Part shown: piece after piece, positions 37,165-52,049 of the stretch
How positions within the stretch are numbered: the stretch's first letter is position 1
How the letters are laid out: every line of letters starts with the position of its first letter
NCBI GenBank assembly: GCA_032622095.1
Contig: CP136064.1
Location: 1,178,001-1,242,000 of the forward strand
Direction: 5' to 3'
From: Siphonodentalium dalli
Taxonomy: Eukaryota; Mollusca; Scaphopoda; Gadilida; Siphonodentaliidae
Length of the DNA: 64,000 nucleotides
Notes under the pieces: model-generated
What the model was told of the DNA's origin: nothing
Databases searched by the model: none
What the model saw: only the letters and a program-made list of their open reading frames with translations
Made by a program: the position numbers and the translations under genes

Positions 37165-40141
37165 ATGGTGGAGTACGGTTGGATATTTTCAATTTGGCGC
37201 ATGTTTCTCCATACCGCGCCATGTCAAATCTGGCCATATCCGAATCGGGTTGTCATTTACAATGACTGCAGAAAATATATATCTTCATGGTGGAATGCAA
37301 ATGTATGTTTAAAGGAACAGATGTATCTCAACTTAAAGGGACATAAGTAACACAGTCACCAACTTAAAGGGGTATCTGCTATAGACTGGTTCCATGGTGG
37401 AGTACGGTTGGATATTTTCAATTTGGTGCATGTTTCTCCATACCGCGCCATGTCAAATCTGGCCATATCCGAATCGGGTTGTCATTTACAATGACTACAG
37501 AAAATAAATATCTTCATGTTGGAATGCAAATGTATGTTTAAAGAAACAGATGTATCTCAACTTAAAGGGACATAAGTAACACAGTCACCAACTTTAAGGG
37601 GTATCTGCTATAGACTGGTTCCATGGTGGAGTACGGTTGGATATTTTCAATTTGGCGCATGTTTCTCCATACCGCGCCATGTCAAATCTGGCCCTATCCG
37701 AATCGGGTTGTCATTTACCATGACTGCAGAAAATATATATCTTCATGGTGGAATGCAAATGTATGTTTAAAGGAACAGATGTATCTCAACTTAAAGGGAC
37801 ATAAGTAACACCGTCACCAACTTTAAGGGGTATCTGCTATAGACTGGTTACATGGTGGAGTACGGTTGGATATTTTCAATTTTGCGCATGTTTCTCCATA
37901 CCGCGCCATGTAAAATCTGGCCATATCCGAATCGGGTTGTCATTTTCAATGACTACAGAAAATAAATATCTTCATGTTGGAATGCAAATGTATGTTTAAA
38001 GGAACAGATGTATCTCAACTTAAAGGGACATAAGTAACACAGTCACCAACTTAAAGGGGTATCTGCTATAGACTGGTTCCATGGTGGAGTACGGTTGGAT
38101 ATTTTCAATTTGGCGCATGTTTCTCCATACCGCGCCATGTCAAATCTGGCCATATCCGAATCGGGTTGTCATTTACAATGACTGCAGAAAATATATATCT
38201 TCATGGTGGAATGCAAATGTATGTTTAAAGGAACAGATGTATCTCAACTTAAAGGGACATAAGTAACACAGTCACCAACTTAAAGGGGTGTCTGCTATAG
38301 ACTGGTTCCATGGTGGAGTACGGTTGGATATTTTCAATTTGGCGCATGTTTCTCCATACCGCGCCATGTCAAATCTGGCCATATCCGAATCGGGTTGTCA
38401 TTTACAATGACTGCAGAAAATATATATCTTCATGGTGGAATGCAAATGTATGTTTAAAGGAACAGATGTATCTCAACTTAAAGGGACATAAGTAACACAG
38501 TCACCAACTTTAAGGGGTATCTGCTATAGACTGGTTCCATGGTGGAGTACGGTTGGATATTTTCAATTTGGCGCATGTTTCTCCATACCGCGCCATGTCA
38601 AATCTGGCCATATCCGAATCGGGTTGTCATTTACAATGACTGCAGAAAATATATATCTTCATGTTGGAATGCAAATGTATGTTTAAAGGAACAGATGTAT
38701 CTCAACTTAAAGGGACATAAGTAACACAGTCACCAATATTAAGGGGTATCTGCTATAGACTGGTTCCATGGTGGAGTACGGTTGGATATTTTCAATTTGG
38801 CGCATGTTTCTCCATATCGCGCCATGTCAAATCTGGCCATATCCGAATCGGGTTGTCATTTACAATGACTGCAGAAAATATATATCTTCATGTTGGAATG
38901 CAAATGTATGTTTAAAGGAACAGATGTATCTCAACTTAAAGGGACATAAGTAACACCGTCACCAACTTTAAGGGGTATCTGCTATAGACTGGTTACATGG
39001 TGGAGTACGGTTGGATATTTGCAATTTTGCGCATGTTTCTCCATACCGCGACATGTCAAATCTGGCCATATCCGAATCGGGTTGTCATTTACAATGACTG
39101 CAGAAAATATATATCTTCATGTTGGAATGCAAATGTATGTTTAAAGGAACAGATGTATCTCAACTTAAAGGGACATAAGTAACACAGTCACCAACTTTAA
39201 GGGGTATCTGCTATAGACTGGTTACATGGTGGAGTACGGTTGGATATTTTCAATTTTGCGCATGTTTCTCCATACCGCGCCATGTCAAATCTGGCCATAT
39301 CCGAATCGGGTTGTCATTTACAATGACTGCAGAAAATAAATATCTTCATGTTGGAATGCAAATGTATGTTTAAAGGAACAGATGTATCTCAACTTAAAGG
39401 AACATAGGTAACACAGTCACCAACTTAAAGAGGTGTCTGATTTAGACTGGTTCGATGGTGGAGTACGGTTGGATATTTTCTATTTGGCGCATGTTTCTCC
39501 ATACCGCGCCATGTCAAATCTGGCCCTATCCGATTCGGGTTGTCATTTACAATGACTGCAGAAAATATATATCTTCATGGTGGAATGCAAATGTATGTTT
39601 AAAGAAACAGATGTATCTCAACTTAAAGGGACATAAGTAGCACAGTCACCAACTTTAAGGGGTATCTGCTATAGACTGGTTCCATGGTGGAGTACTGTTG
39701 GATATTTTCAATTTGGCGCATGTTTCTCCCTACCGCGCCATGTCAAATCTGGCCATATCCGAATCGGGTTGTCATTTACAATGACTACAGAAAATAAATA
39801 TCTTCATGTTGGAATGCAAATGTATGTTTAAAGGAACAGATGTATCTCAACTTAAAGGGACATAAGTAACACAGTCACCAACTTTAAGGGGTATCTGCTA
39901 TAGACTGGTTCCATGGTGGAGTACGGTTGGATATTTTCAATTTGGTGCATGTTTTTCCATACCGCGCCATGTCAAATCTGGCCATATCCGAATCGGGTTG
40001 TCATTTACAATGACTACAGAAAATAAATATCTTCATGTTGGAAAGCAAATGTATGTTTAAAGGAACAGATGTATCTCAACTTAAAGGGACATAAGTAACA
40101 CAGTCACCAACTTAAAGGGGTATCTGCAATAGACTGGTTCC
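37165..40141 (+). repeat. 13-monomer HOR A-B-C-D-A-A-E-F-G-H-I-J-O (2977 bp)
   Basis: Thirteen units. The first twelve positions of this block recur from 40142 (A-B-C-D-A-A-E-F-G-H-I), but the final J-O pair is there fused into one hybrid at 42661. Markers include ccgtcaccaac tails after C and F, and ttcgatggtgg in I near 39452. The linker before 38310 is a recombinant (ggggtgtctgctata). Confidence 0.92.
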
Positions 40142-43100
40142 ATGGTGGAGTACGGTTGGATATTTTCAATTTGGCGCATGTTTCTCCATACCGCGCCATG
40201 TCAAATCTGGCCATATCCGAATCGGGTTGTCATTTACAATGACTGCAGAAAATATATATCTTCATGGTGGAATGCAAATGTATGTTTAAAGGAACAGATG
40301 TATCTCAACTTAAAGGGACATAAGTAACACAGTCACCAACTTAAAGGGGTATCTGCTATAGACTGGTTCCATGGTGGAGTACGGTTGGATATTTTCAATT
40401 TGGTGCATGTTTCTCCATACCGCGCCATGTCAAATCTGGCCATATCCGAATCGGGTTGTCATTTACAATGACTACAGAAAATAAATATCTTCATGTTGGA
40501 ATGCAAATGTATGTTTAAAGAAACAGATGTATCTCAACTTAAAGGGACATAAGTAACACAGTCACCAACTTTAAGGGGTATCTGCTATAGACTGGTTCCA
40601 TGGTGGAGTACGGTTGGATATTTTCAATTTGGCGCATGTTTCTCCATACCGCGCTATGTCAAATCTGGCCCTATCCGAATCGGGTTGTCATTTACCATGA
40701 CTGCAGAAAATATATATCTTCATGGTGGAATGCAAATGTATGTTTAAAGGAACAGATGTATCTCAACTTAAAGGGACATAAGTAACACCGTCACCAACTT
40801 TAAGGGGTATCTGCTATAGACTGGTTACATGGTGGAGTACGGTTGGATATTTTCAATTTTGCGCATGTTTCTCCATACCGCGCCATGTAAAATCTGGCCA
40901 TATCCGAATCGGGTTGTCATTTTCAATGACTACAGAAAATAAATATCTTCATGTTGGAATGCAAATGTATGTTTAAAGGAACAGATGTATCTCAACTTAA
41001 AGGGACATAAGTAACACAGTCACCAACTTAAAGGGGTATCTGCTATAGACTGGTTCCATGGTGGAGTACGGTTGGATATTTTCAATTTGGCGCATGTTTC
41101 TCCATACCGCGCCATGTCAAATCTGGCCATATCCGAATCGGGTTGTCATTTACAATGACTGCAGAAAATATATATCTTCATGGTGGAATGCAAATGTATG
41201 TTTAAAGGAACAGATGTATCTCAACTTAAAGGGACATAAGTAACACAGTCACCAACTTAAAGGGGTATCTGCTATAGACTGGTTCCATGGTGGAGTACGG
41301 TTGGATATTTTCAATTTGGCGCATGTTTCTCCATACCGCGCCATGTCAAATCTGGCCATATCCGAATCGGGTTGTCATTTACAATGACTGCAGAAAATAT
41401 ATATCTTCATGGTGGAATGCAAATGTATGTTTAAAGGAACAGATGTATCTCAACTTAAAGGGACATAAGTAACACAGTCACCAACTTTAAGGGGTATCTG
41501 CTATAGACTGGTTCCATGGTGGAGTACGGTTGGATATTTTCAATTTGGCGCATGTTTCTCCATACCGCGCCATGTCAAATCTGGCCATATCCGAATCGGG
41601 TTGTCATTTACAATGACTGCAGAAAATATATATCTTCATGTTGGAATGCAAATGTATGTTTAAAGGAACAGATGTATCTCAACTTAAAGGGACATAAGTA
41701 ACACAGTCACCAATATTAAGGGGTATCTGCTATAGACTGGTTCCATGGTGGAGTACGGTTGGATATTTTCAATTTGGCGCATGTTTCTCCATATCGCGCC
41801 ATGTCAAATCTGGCCATATCCGAATCGGGTTGTCATTTACAATGACTGCAGAAAATATATATCTTCATGTTGGAATGCAAATGTATGTTTAAAGGAACAG
41901 ATGTATCTCAACTTAAAGGGACATAAGTAACACCGTCACCAACTTTAAGGGGTATCTGCTATAGACTGGTTACATGGTGGAGTACGGTTGGATATTTGCA
42001 ATTTTGCGCATGTTTCTCCATACCGCGACATGTCAAATCTGGCCATATCCGAATCGGGTTGTCATTTACAATGACTGCAGAAAATATATATCTTCATGTT
42101 GGAATGCAAATGTATGTTTAAAGGAACAGATGTATCTCAACTTAAAGGGACATAAGTAACACAGTCACCAACTTTAAGGGGTATCTGCTATAGACTGGTT
42201 ACATGGTGGAGTACGGTTGGATATTTTCAATTTTGCGCATGTTTCTCCATACCGCGCCATGTCAAATCTGCCCATATCCGAATCGGGTTGTCATTTACAA
42301 TGACTACAGAAAATAAATATCTTCATGTTGGAATGCAAATGTATGTTTAAAGGAACAGATGTATCTCAACTTAAAGGGACATAAGTAACACAGTCACCAA
42401 CTTAAAGAGGTGTCTGATTTAGACTGGTTCCATGGTGGAGTACGGTTGGATATTTTCTATTTGGCGCATGTTTCTCCATACCGCGCCATGTCAAATCTGG
42501 CCCTATCCGATTCGGGTTGTCATTTACAATGACTGCAGAAAATATATATCTTCATGGTGGAATGCAAATGTATGTTTAAAGAAACAGATGTATCTCAACT
42601 TAAAGGGACATAAGTAGCACAGTCACCAACTTTAAGGGGTATCTGCTATAGACTGGTTCCATGGTGGAGTACTGTTGGATATTTTCAATTTGGCGCATGT
42701 TTCTCCCTACCGCGCCATGTCAAATCTGGCCATATCCGAATCGGGTTGTCATTTACAATGACTACAGAAAATAAATATCTTCATGTTGGAAAGCAAATGT
42801 ATGTTTAAAGGAACAGATGTATCTCAACTTAAAGGGACATAAGTAACACAGTCACCAACTTAAAGGGGTATCTGCAATAGACTGGTTCCATGGTGGAGTA
42901 CGGTTGGATATTTTCAATTTGGCGCATGTTTCTCCATACCGCGCCATGTCAAATCTGGCCCTATCCGAATCGGGTTGTCATTTACCATGACTGCAGAAAA
43001 TATATATCTTCATGGTGGAATGCAAATGTATGTTTAAAGGAACAGATGTATCTCAACTTAAAGGGACATAAGTAACACCGTCACCAACTTTAAGGGGTAT

Positions 43101-45637
43101 CTGCTATAGACTGGTTACATGGTGGAGTACGGTTGGATATTTTCAATTTTGCGCATGTTTCTCCATACCGCGCCATGTAAAATCTGGCCATATCCGAATC
43201 GGGTTGTCATTTTCAATGACTACAGAAAATAAATATCTTCATGTTGGAATGCAAATGTATGTTTAAAGGAACAGATGTATCTCAACTTAAAGGGACATAA
43301 GTAACACAGTCACCAACTTAAAGGGGTATCTGCTATAGACTGGTTCCATGGTGGAGTACGGTTGGATATTTTCAATTTGGCGCATGTTTCTCCATACCGC
43401 GCCATGTCAAATCTGGCCATATCCGAATCGGGTTGTCATTTACAATGACTGCAGAAAATATATATCTTCATGGTGGAATGCAAATGTATGTTTAAAGGAA
43501 CAGATGTATCTCAACTTAAAGGGACATAAGTAACACAGTCACCAACTTAAAGGGGTATCTGCTATAGACTGGTTCCATGGTGGAGTACGGTTGGATATTT
43601 TCAATTTGGCGCATGTTTCTCCATACCGCGCCATGTCAAATCTGGCCATATCCGAATCGGGTTGTCATTTACCATGACTGCAGAAAATATATATCTTCAT
43701 GGTGGAATGCAAATGTATGTTTAAAGGAACAGATGTATCTCAACTTAAGGGGACATAAGTAACACAGTCACCAACTTTAAGGGGTATCTGCTATAGACTG
43801 GTTCCATGATGGAGTACGGTTGGATATTTTCAATTTGGAGCATGTTTCTCCATACCGCGCCATGTCAAATCTGGCCATATCCGAATCGGGTTGTCATTTA
43901 CAATGACTGCAGAAAATAAATATCTTCATGTTGGAATGCAAATGAATGTTTGAAGGAACAGATGTATCTCAACTTAAAGGGACATAAGTAACACCGTCAC
44001 CAACTTTAAGGGGTATCTGCTATAGACTGGTTACATGGTGGAGTACGGTTGGATATTTTCAATTTTGCGCATGTTTCTCCATACCGCGCCATGTAAAATC
44101 TGGCCATATCCGAATCGGGTTGTCATTTACAATGACTGCAGAAAATAAATATCTTCATGTTGGAATGCAAATGTATGTTTAAAGGAACAGATGTATCTCA
44201 ACTTAAAGGGACATAAGTAACACAGTCACCAACTTAAAGAGGTGTCTGATTTAGACTGGTTCCATGGTGGAGTACGGTTGGATATTTTCTATTTAGCGCA
44301 TGTTTCTCCATACCGCGCCATGTCAAATCTGGCCATATCCGAATCGGGTTGTCATTTACAATGACTACAGAAAATAAATATCTTCATGTTGGAATGCAAA
44401 TGTATGTTTAGAGGAACAGATGTATCTCAACTTAAAGGGACATAAGTAACACAGTCACCAACTTTAAGGGGTATCTGCTATAGACTGGTTCCATGGTGGA
44501 GTACGGTTGGATATTTACTATTTGGCGCATGTTTCTCCATACCGCGCCATGTCAAATCTGGCCATATCCGAATCGGGTTGTCATTTACAATGACTACAGA
44601 AAATAAATATCTTCATGTTGGAATGCAAATGTATGTTTAAAGGAACAGATGTATCTCAACTTAAAGGGACATAAGTAACACAGTCACCAACTTAAAGGGG
44701 TATCTGCTATAGACTGGTTCCATGGTGGAGTACGGTTGGATATTTTCAATTTGGCGCATGTTTCTCCATACCGCGCCATGTCAAATCTGGCCATATCCGA
44801 ATCGGGTTGTCATTTACAATGACTGCAGAAAATAAATATCTTCATGTTGGAATGCAAATGTATGTTTAAAGGAACAGATGTATCTCAACTTAAAGGGACA
44901 TAAGTAACACAGTCACCAACTTAAAGAGGTGTCTGATTTAGACTGGTTCGATGGTGGAGTACGGTTGGATATTTTCTATTTGGCGCATGTTTCTCCATAC
45001 CGCGCCATGTCAAATCTGGCCCTATCCGATTCGGGTTGTCATTTACAATGACTGCAGAAAATATATATCTTCATGGTGGAATGCAAATGTATGTTTAAAG
45101 AAACAGATGTATCTCAACTTAAAGGGACATAAGTAGCACAGTCACCAACTTTAAGGGGTATCTGCTATAGACTGGTTCCATGGTGGAGTACTGTTGGATA
45201 TTTTCAATTTGGCGCATGTTTCTCCCTACCGCGCCATGTCAAATCTGGCCATATCCGAATCGGGTTGTCATTTACAATGACTACAGAAAATAAATATCTT
45301 CATGTTGGAATGCAAATGTATGTTTAAAGGAACAGATGTATCTCAACTTAAAGGGACATAAGTAACACAGTCACCAACTTTAAGGGGTATCTGCTATAGA
45401 CTGGTTCCATGGTGGAGTACGGTTGGATATTTTCAATTTGGTGCATGTTTTTCCATACCGCGCCATGTCAAATCTGGCCATATCCGAATCGGGTTGTCAT
45501 TTACAATGACTACAGAAAATAAATATCTTCATGTTGGAAAGCAAATGTATGTTTAAAGGAACAGATGTATCTCAACTTAAAGGGACATAAGTAACACAGT
45601 CACCAACTTAAAGGGGTATCTGCAATAGACTGGTTCC
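40142..45637 (+). repeat. 24-monomer HOR, copy 1 (5496 bp)
   Basis: Order: A-B-C-D-A-A-E-F-G-H-I-(J/O)-C-D-A-C-K-D2-L-M-N-I-J-O. The second half contains C-K-D2-L-M, also found at 4427-5571. Distinctive markers gcgctatg in C (near 40652), tctgcaatag (near 42871) and ccatgatgg in K (near 43804) all recur 5496 bp (24 x 229) downstream. Confidence 0.92.
42661..42889 (+). repeat. J/O hybrid monomer, late crossover
   Basis: The 5' part is J (gtactgttgg, ccctacc). The 3' part is O (ggaaagcaa, then tctgcaata in the linker). In the related block the same place is held by separate J (39684) and O (39913) units, so exactly 229 bp are missing. J and O share the sequence between ccctacc and ggaaagcaa, so the crossover lies between about positions 46 and 135. 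Copies are at 48157 and 52508, both with gtaactcaac added. Confidence 0.9.
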
Positions 45638-48600
45638 ATGGTGGAGTACGGTTGGATATTTTCAATTTGGCGCATGTTTCTCCATACCGCGCCATGTCAA
45701 ATCTGGCCATATCCGAATCGGGTTGTCATTTACAATGACTGCAGAAAATATATATCTTCATGGTGGAATGCAAATGTATGTTTAAAGGAACAGATGTATC
45801 TCAACTTAAAGGGACATAAGTAACACAGTCACCAACTTAAAGGGGTATCTGCTATAGACTGGTTCCATGGTGGAGTACGGTTGGATATTTTCAATTTGGT
45901 GCATGTTTCTCCATACCGCGCCATGTCAAATCTGGCCATATCCGAATCGGGTTGTCATTTACAATGACTACAGAAAATAAATATCTTCATGTTGGAATGC
46001 AAATGTATGTTTAAAGAAACAGATGTATCTCAACTTAAAGGGACATAAGTAACACAGTCACCAACTTTAAGGGGTATCTGCTATAGACTGGTTCCATGGT
46101 GGAGTACGGTTGGATATTTTCAATTTGGCGCATGTTTCTCCATACCGCGCTATGTCAAATCTGGCCCTATCCGAATCGGGTTGTCATTTACCATGACTGC
46201 AGAAAATATATATCTTCATGGTGGAATGCAAATGTATGTTTAAAGGAACAGATGTATCTCAACTTAAAGGGACATAAGTAACACCGTCACCAACTTTAAG
46301 GGGTATCTGCTATAGACTGGTTACATGGTGGAGTACGGTTGGATATTTTCAATTTTGCGCATGTTTCTCCATACCGCGCCATGTAAAATCTGGCCATATC
46401 CGAATCGGGTTGTCATTTTCAATGACTACAGAAAATAAATATCTTCATGTTGGAATGCAAATGTATGTTTAAAGGAACAGATGTATCTCAACTTAAAGGG
46501 ACATAAGTAACACAGTCACCAACTTAAAGGGGTATCTGCTATAGACTGGTTCCATGGTGGAGTACGGTTGGATATTTTCAATTTGGCGCATGTTTCTCCA
46601 TACCGCGCCATGTCAAATCTGGCCATATCCGAATCGGGTTGTCATTTACAATGACTGCAGAAAATATATATCTTCATGGTGGAATGCAAATGTATGTTTA
46701 AAGGAACAGATGTATCTCAACTTAAAGGGACATAAGTAACACAGTCACCAACTTAAAGGGGTATCTGCTATAGACTGGTTCCATGGTGGAGTACGGTTGG
46801 ATATTTTCAATTTGGCGCATGTTTCTCCATACCGCGCCATGTCAAATCTGGCCATATCCGAATCGGGTTGTCATTTACAATGACTGCAGAAAATATATAT
46901 CTTCATGGTGGAATGCAAATGTATGTTTAAAGGAACAGATGTATCTCAACTTAAAGGGACATAAGTAACACAGTCACCAACTTTAAGGGGTATCTGCTAT
47001 AGACTGGTTCCATGGTGGAGTACGGTTGGATATTTTCAATTTGGCGCATGTTTCTCCATACCGCGCCATGTCAAATCTGGCCATATCCGAATCGGGTTGT
47101 CATTTACAATGACTGCAGAAAATATATATCTTCATGTTGGAATGCAAATGTATGTTTAAAGGAACAGATGTATCTCAACTTAAAGGGACATAAGTAACAC
47201 AGTCACCAATATTAAGGGGTATCTGCTATAGACTGGTTCCATGGTGGAGTACGGTTGGATATTTTCAATTTGGCGCATGTTTCTCCATATCGCGCCATGT
47301 CAAATCTGGCCATATCCGAATCGGGTTGTCATTTACAATGACTGCAGAAAATATATATCTTCATGTTGGAATGCAAATGTATGTTTAAAGGAACAGATGT
47401 ATCTCAACTTAAAGGGACATAAGTAACACCGTCACCAACTTTAAGGGGTATCTGCTATAGACTGGTTACATGGTGGAGTACGGTTGGATATTTGCAATTT
47501 TGCGCATGTTTCTCCATACCGCGACATGTCAAATCTGGCCATATCCGAATCGGGTTGTCATTTACAATGACTGCAGAAAATATATATCTTCATGTTGGAA
47601 TGCAAATGTATGTTTAAAGGAACAGATGTATCTCAACTTAAAGGGACATAAGTAACACAGTCACCAACTTTAAGGGGTATCTGCTATAGACTGGTTACAT
47701 GGTGGAGTACGGTTGGATATTTTCAATTTTGCGCATGTTTCTCCATACCGCGCCATGTCAAATCTGCCCATATCCGAATCGGGTTGTCATTTACAATGAC
47801 TACAGAAAATAAATATCTTCATGTTGGAATGCAAATGTATGTTTAAAGGAACAGATGTATCTCAACTTAAAGGGACATAAGTAACACAGTCACCAACTTA
47901 AAGAGGTGTCTGATTTAGACTGGTTCCATGGTGGAGTACGGTTGGATATTTTCTATTTGGCGCATGTTTCTCCATACCGCGCCATGTCAAATCTGGCCCT
48001 ATCCGATTCGGGTTGTCATTTACAATGACTGCAGAAAATATATATCTTCATGGTGGAATGCAAATGTATGTTTAAAGAAACAGATGTATCTCAACTTAAA
48101 GGGACATAAGTAGCACAGTCACCAACTTTAAGGGGTATCTGCTATAGACTGGTTCCATGGTGGAGTACTGTTGGATATTTTCAATTTGGCGCATGTTTCT
48201 CCCTACCGCGCCATGTCAAATCTGGCCATATCCGAATCGGGTTGTCATTTACAATGACTACAGAAAATAAATATCTTCATGTTGGAAAGCAAATGTATGT
48301 TTAAAGGAACAGATGTAACTCAACTTAAAGGGACATAAGTAACACAGTCACCAACTTAAAGGGGTATCTGCAATAGACTGGTTCCATGGTGGAGTACGGT
48401 TGGATATTTTCAATTTGGCGCATGTTTCTCCATACCGCGCCATGTCAAATCTGGCCCTATCCGAATCGGGTTGTCATTTACCATGACTGCAGAAAATATA
48501 TATCTTCATGGTGGAATGCAAATGTATGTTTAAAGGAACAGATGTATCTCAACTTAAAGGGACATAAGTAACACCGTCACCAACTTTAAGGGGTATCTGC

Positions 48601-51133
48601 TATAGACTGGTTACATGGTGGAGTACGGTTGGATATTTTCAATTTTGCGCATGTTTCTCCATACCGCGCCATGTAAAATCTGGCCATATCCGAATCGGGT
48701 TGTCATTTTCAATGACTACAGAAAATAAATATCTTCATGTTGGAATGCAAATGTATGTTTAAAGGAACAGATGTATCTCAACTTAAAGGGACATAAGTAA
48801 CACAGTCACCAACTTAAAGGGGTATCTGCTATAGACTGGTTCCATGGTGGAGTACGGTTGGATATTTTCAATTTGGCGCATGTTTCTCCATACCGCGCCA
48901 TGTCAAATCTGGCCATATCCGAATCGGGTTGTCATTTACAATGACTGCAGAAAATATATATCTTCATGGTGGAATGCAAATGTATGTTTAAAGGAACAGA
49001 TGTATCTCAACTTAAAGGGACATAAGTAACACAGTCACCAACTTAAAGGGGTATCTGCTATAGACTGGTTCCATGGTGGAGTACGGTTGGATATTTTCAA
49101 TTTGGCGCATGTTTCTCCATACCGCGCCATGTCAAATCTGGCCATATCCGAATCGGGTTGTCATTTACCATGACTGCAGAAAATATATATCTTCATGGTG
49201 GAATGCAAATGTATGTTTAAAGGAACAGATGTATCTCAACTTAAGGGGACATAAGTAACACAGTCACCAACTTTAAGGGGTATCTGCTATAGACTGGTTC
49301 CATGATGGAGTACGGTTGGATATTTTCAATTTGGAGCATGTTTCTCCATACCGCGCCATGTCAAATCTGGCCATATCCGAATCGGGTTGTCATTTACAAT
49401 GACTGCAGAAAATAAATATCTTCATGTTGGAATGCAAATGAATGTTTGAAGGAACAGATGTATCTCAACTTAAAGGGACATAAGTAACACCGTCACCAAC
49501 TTTAAGGGGTATCTGCTATAGACTGGTTACATGGTGGAGTACGGTTGGATATTTTCAATTTTGCGCATGTTTCTCCATACCGCGCCATGTAAAATCTGGC
49601 CATATCCGAATCGGGTTGTCATTTACAATGACTGCAGAAAATAAATATCTTCATGTTGGAATGCAAATGTATGTTTAAAGGAACAGATGTATCTCAACTT
49701 AAAGGGACATAAGTAACACAGTCACCAACTTAAAGAGGTGTCTGATTTAGACTGGTTCCATGGTGGAGTACGGTTGGATATTTTCTATTTAGCGCATGTT
49801 TCTCCATACCGCGCCATGTCAAATCTGGCCATATCCGAATCGGGTTGTCATTTACAATGACTACAGAAAATAAATATCTTCATGTTGGAATGCAAATGTA
49901 TGTTTAGAGGAACAGATGTATCTCAACTTAAAGGGACATAAGTAACACAGTCACCAACTTTAAGGGGTATCTGCTATAGACTGGTTCCATGGTGGAGTAC
50001 GGTTGGATATTTACTATTTGGCGCATGTTTCTCCATACCGCGCCATGTCAAATCTGGCCATATCCGAATCGGGTTGTCATTTACAATGACTACAGAAAAT
50101 AAATATCTTCATGTTGGAATGCAAATGTATGTTTAAAGGAACAGATGTATCTCAACTTAAAGGGACATAAGTAACACAGTCACCAACTTAAAGGGGTATC
50201 TGCTATAGACTGGTTCCATGGTGGAGTACGGTTGGATATTTTCAATTTGGCGCATGTTTCTCCATACCGCGCCATGTCAAATCTGGCCATATCCGAATCG
50301 GGTTGTCATTTACAATGACTGCAGAAAATAAATATCTTCATGTTGGAATGCAAATGTATGTTTAAAGGAACAGATGTATCTCAACTTAAAGGAACATAAG
50401 TAACACAGTCACCAACTTAAAGAGGTGTCTGATTTAGACTGGTTCCATGGTGGAGTACGGTTGGATATTTTCTATTTGGCGCATGTTTCTCCATACCGCG
50501 CCATGTCAAATCTGGCCATATCCGAATCGGGTTGTCATTTACAATGACTACAGAAAATAAATATCTTCATGTTGGAATGCAAATGTATGTTTAAAGGAAC
50601 AGATGTATCTCAACTTAAAGGGACATAAGTAACACAGTCACCAACTTTAAGGGGTATCTGCTATAGACTGGTTCCATGGTGGAGTACGGTTGGATATTTT
50701 CTATTTGGCGCATGTTTCTCCATACTGCGCCATGTCAAATCTGGCCATATCCGAATCGGGTTGTCATTTACAATGACTACAGAAAATAAATATCTTCATG
50801 TTGGAATGCAAATGTATGTTTAAAGAAACAGATGTATCTCAACTTAAAGGGACATAAGTAACACAGTCACCAACTTTAAGGGGTATCTGCTATAGACTGG
50901 TTCCATGGTGGAGTACTGTTGGATATTTTCAATTTGGCGCATGTTTCTCCCTACCGCGCCATGTCAAATCTGGCCATATCCGAATCGGGTTGTCATTTAC
51001 AATGACTACAGAAAATAAATATCTTCATGTTGGAATGCAAATGTATGTTTAAAGGAACAGATGTATCTCAACTTAAAGGGACATAAGTAACACAGTCACC
51101 AACTTAAAGGGGTATCTGCTATAGACTGGTTCC
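45638..51133 (+). repeat. 24-monomer HOR, copy 2 (last three units replaced)
   Basis: The first 21 units (45638-50446) follow the order of 40142-44950. The last three are P-Q-J instead of I-J-O. The change falls at the N/P boundary, where the N tail carries aaaggaacat. From 47699 onward this copy is also the first copy of a 19-mer tandem pair, so the two HOR periods overlap. Confidence 0.9.
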
Positions 51134-52049
51134 ATGGTGGAGTACGGTTGGATATTTTCAATTTGGCGCATGTTTCTCCATACCGCGCCATGTCAAATCT
51201 GGCCATATCCGAATCGGGTTGTCATTTACAATGACTGCAGAAAATATATATCTTCATGGTGGAATGCAAATGTATGTTTAAAGGAACAGATGTATCTCAA
51301 CTTAAAGGGACATAAGTAACACAGTCACCAACTTAAAGGGGTATCTGCTATAGACTGGTTCCATGGTGGAGTACTGTTGGATATTTTCAATTTGGCGCAT
51401 GTTTCTCCCTACCGCGCCATGTCAAATCTGGCCATATCCGAATCGGGTTGTCATTTACAATGACTACAGAAAATAAATATCTTCATGTTGGAATGCAAAT
51501 GTATGTTTAAAGGAACAGATGTATCTCAACTTAAAGGGACATAAGTAACACAGTCACCAACTTAAAGGGGTATCTGCTATAGACTGGTTCCATGGTGGAG
51601 TACGGTTGGATATTTTCAATTTGGCTCATGTTTCTCCATACCGCGCCATGTCAAATCTGGCCCTATCCGAATCGGGTTGTCATTTACAATGACTGCAGAA
51701 AATATATATCTTCATGGTGGAATGCAAATGTATGTTTAAAGGAACAGATGTATCTCAACTTAAAGGGACATAAGTAACACAGTCACCAACTTTAAGGGGT
51801 ATCTGCTATAGACTGGTTCCATGGTGGAGTACGGTTGGATATTTTCAATTTGGCGCATGTTTCTCCATACCGCGCCATGTCAAATCTGGCCATATCCGAA
51901 TCGGGTTGTCATTTACAATGACTGCAGAAATTATATATCTTCATGTTGGAATGCAAATGTATGTTTAAAGGAACAGATGTATCTCAACTTAAAGGGACAT
52001 AAGTAACACAGTCACCAACTTTAAGGGGTATCTGCTATAGACTGGTTAC
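47699..52049 (+). repeat. 19-monomer HOR, copy 1 (4351 bp)
   Basis: Order: H-I-(J/O)-C-D-A-C-K-D2-L-M-N-P-Q-J-A-J-S(variant)-E(variant). The S variant has ttggctcatg near 51622. The E variant has gaaattatatatc near 51927. Both recur 4351 bp (19 x 229) later. H follows E directly at 52050, so F and G, present at 47241 and 47470, are missing at the junction. Confidence 0.92.
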
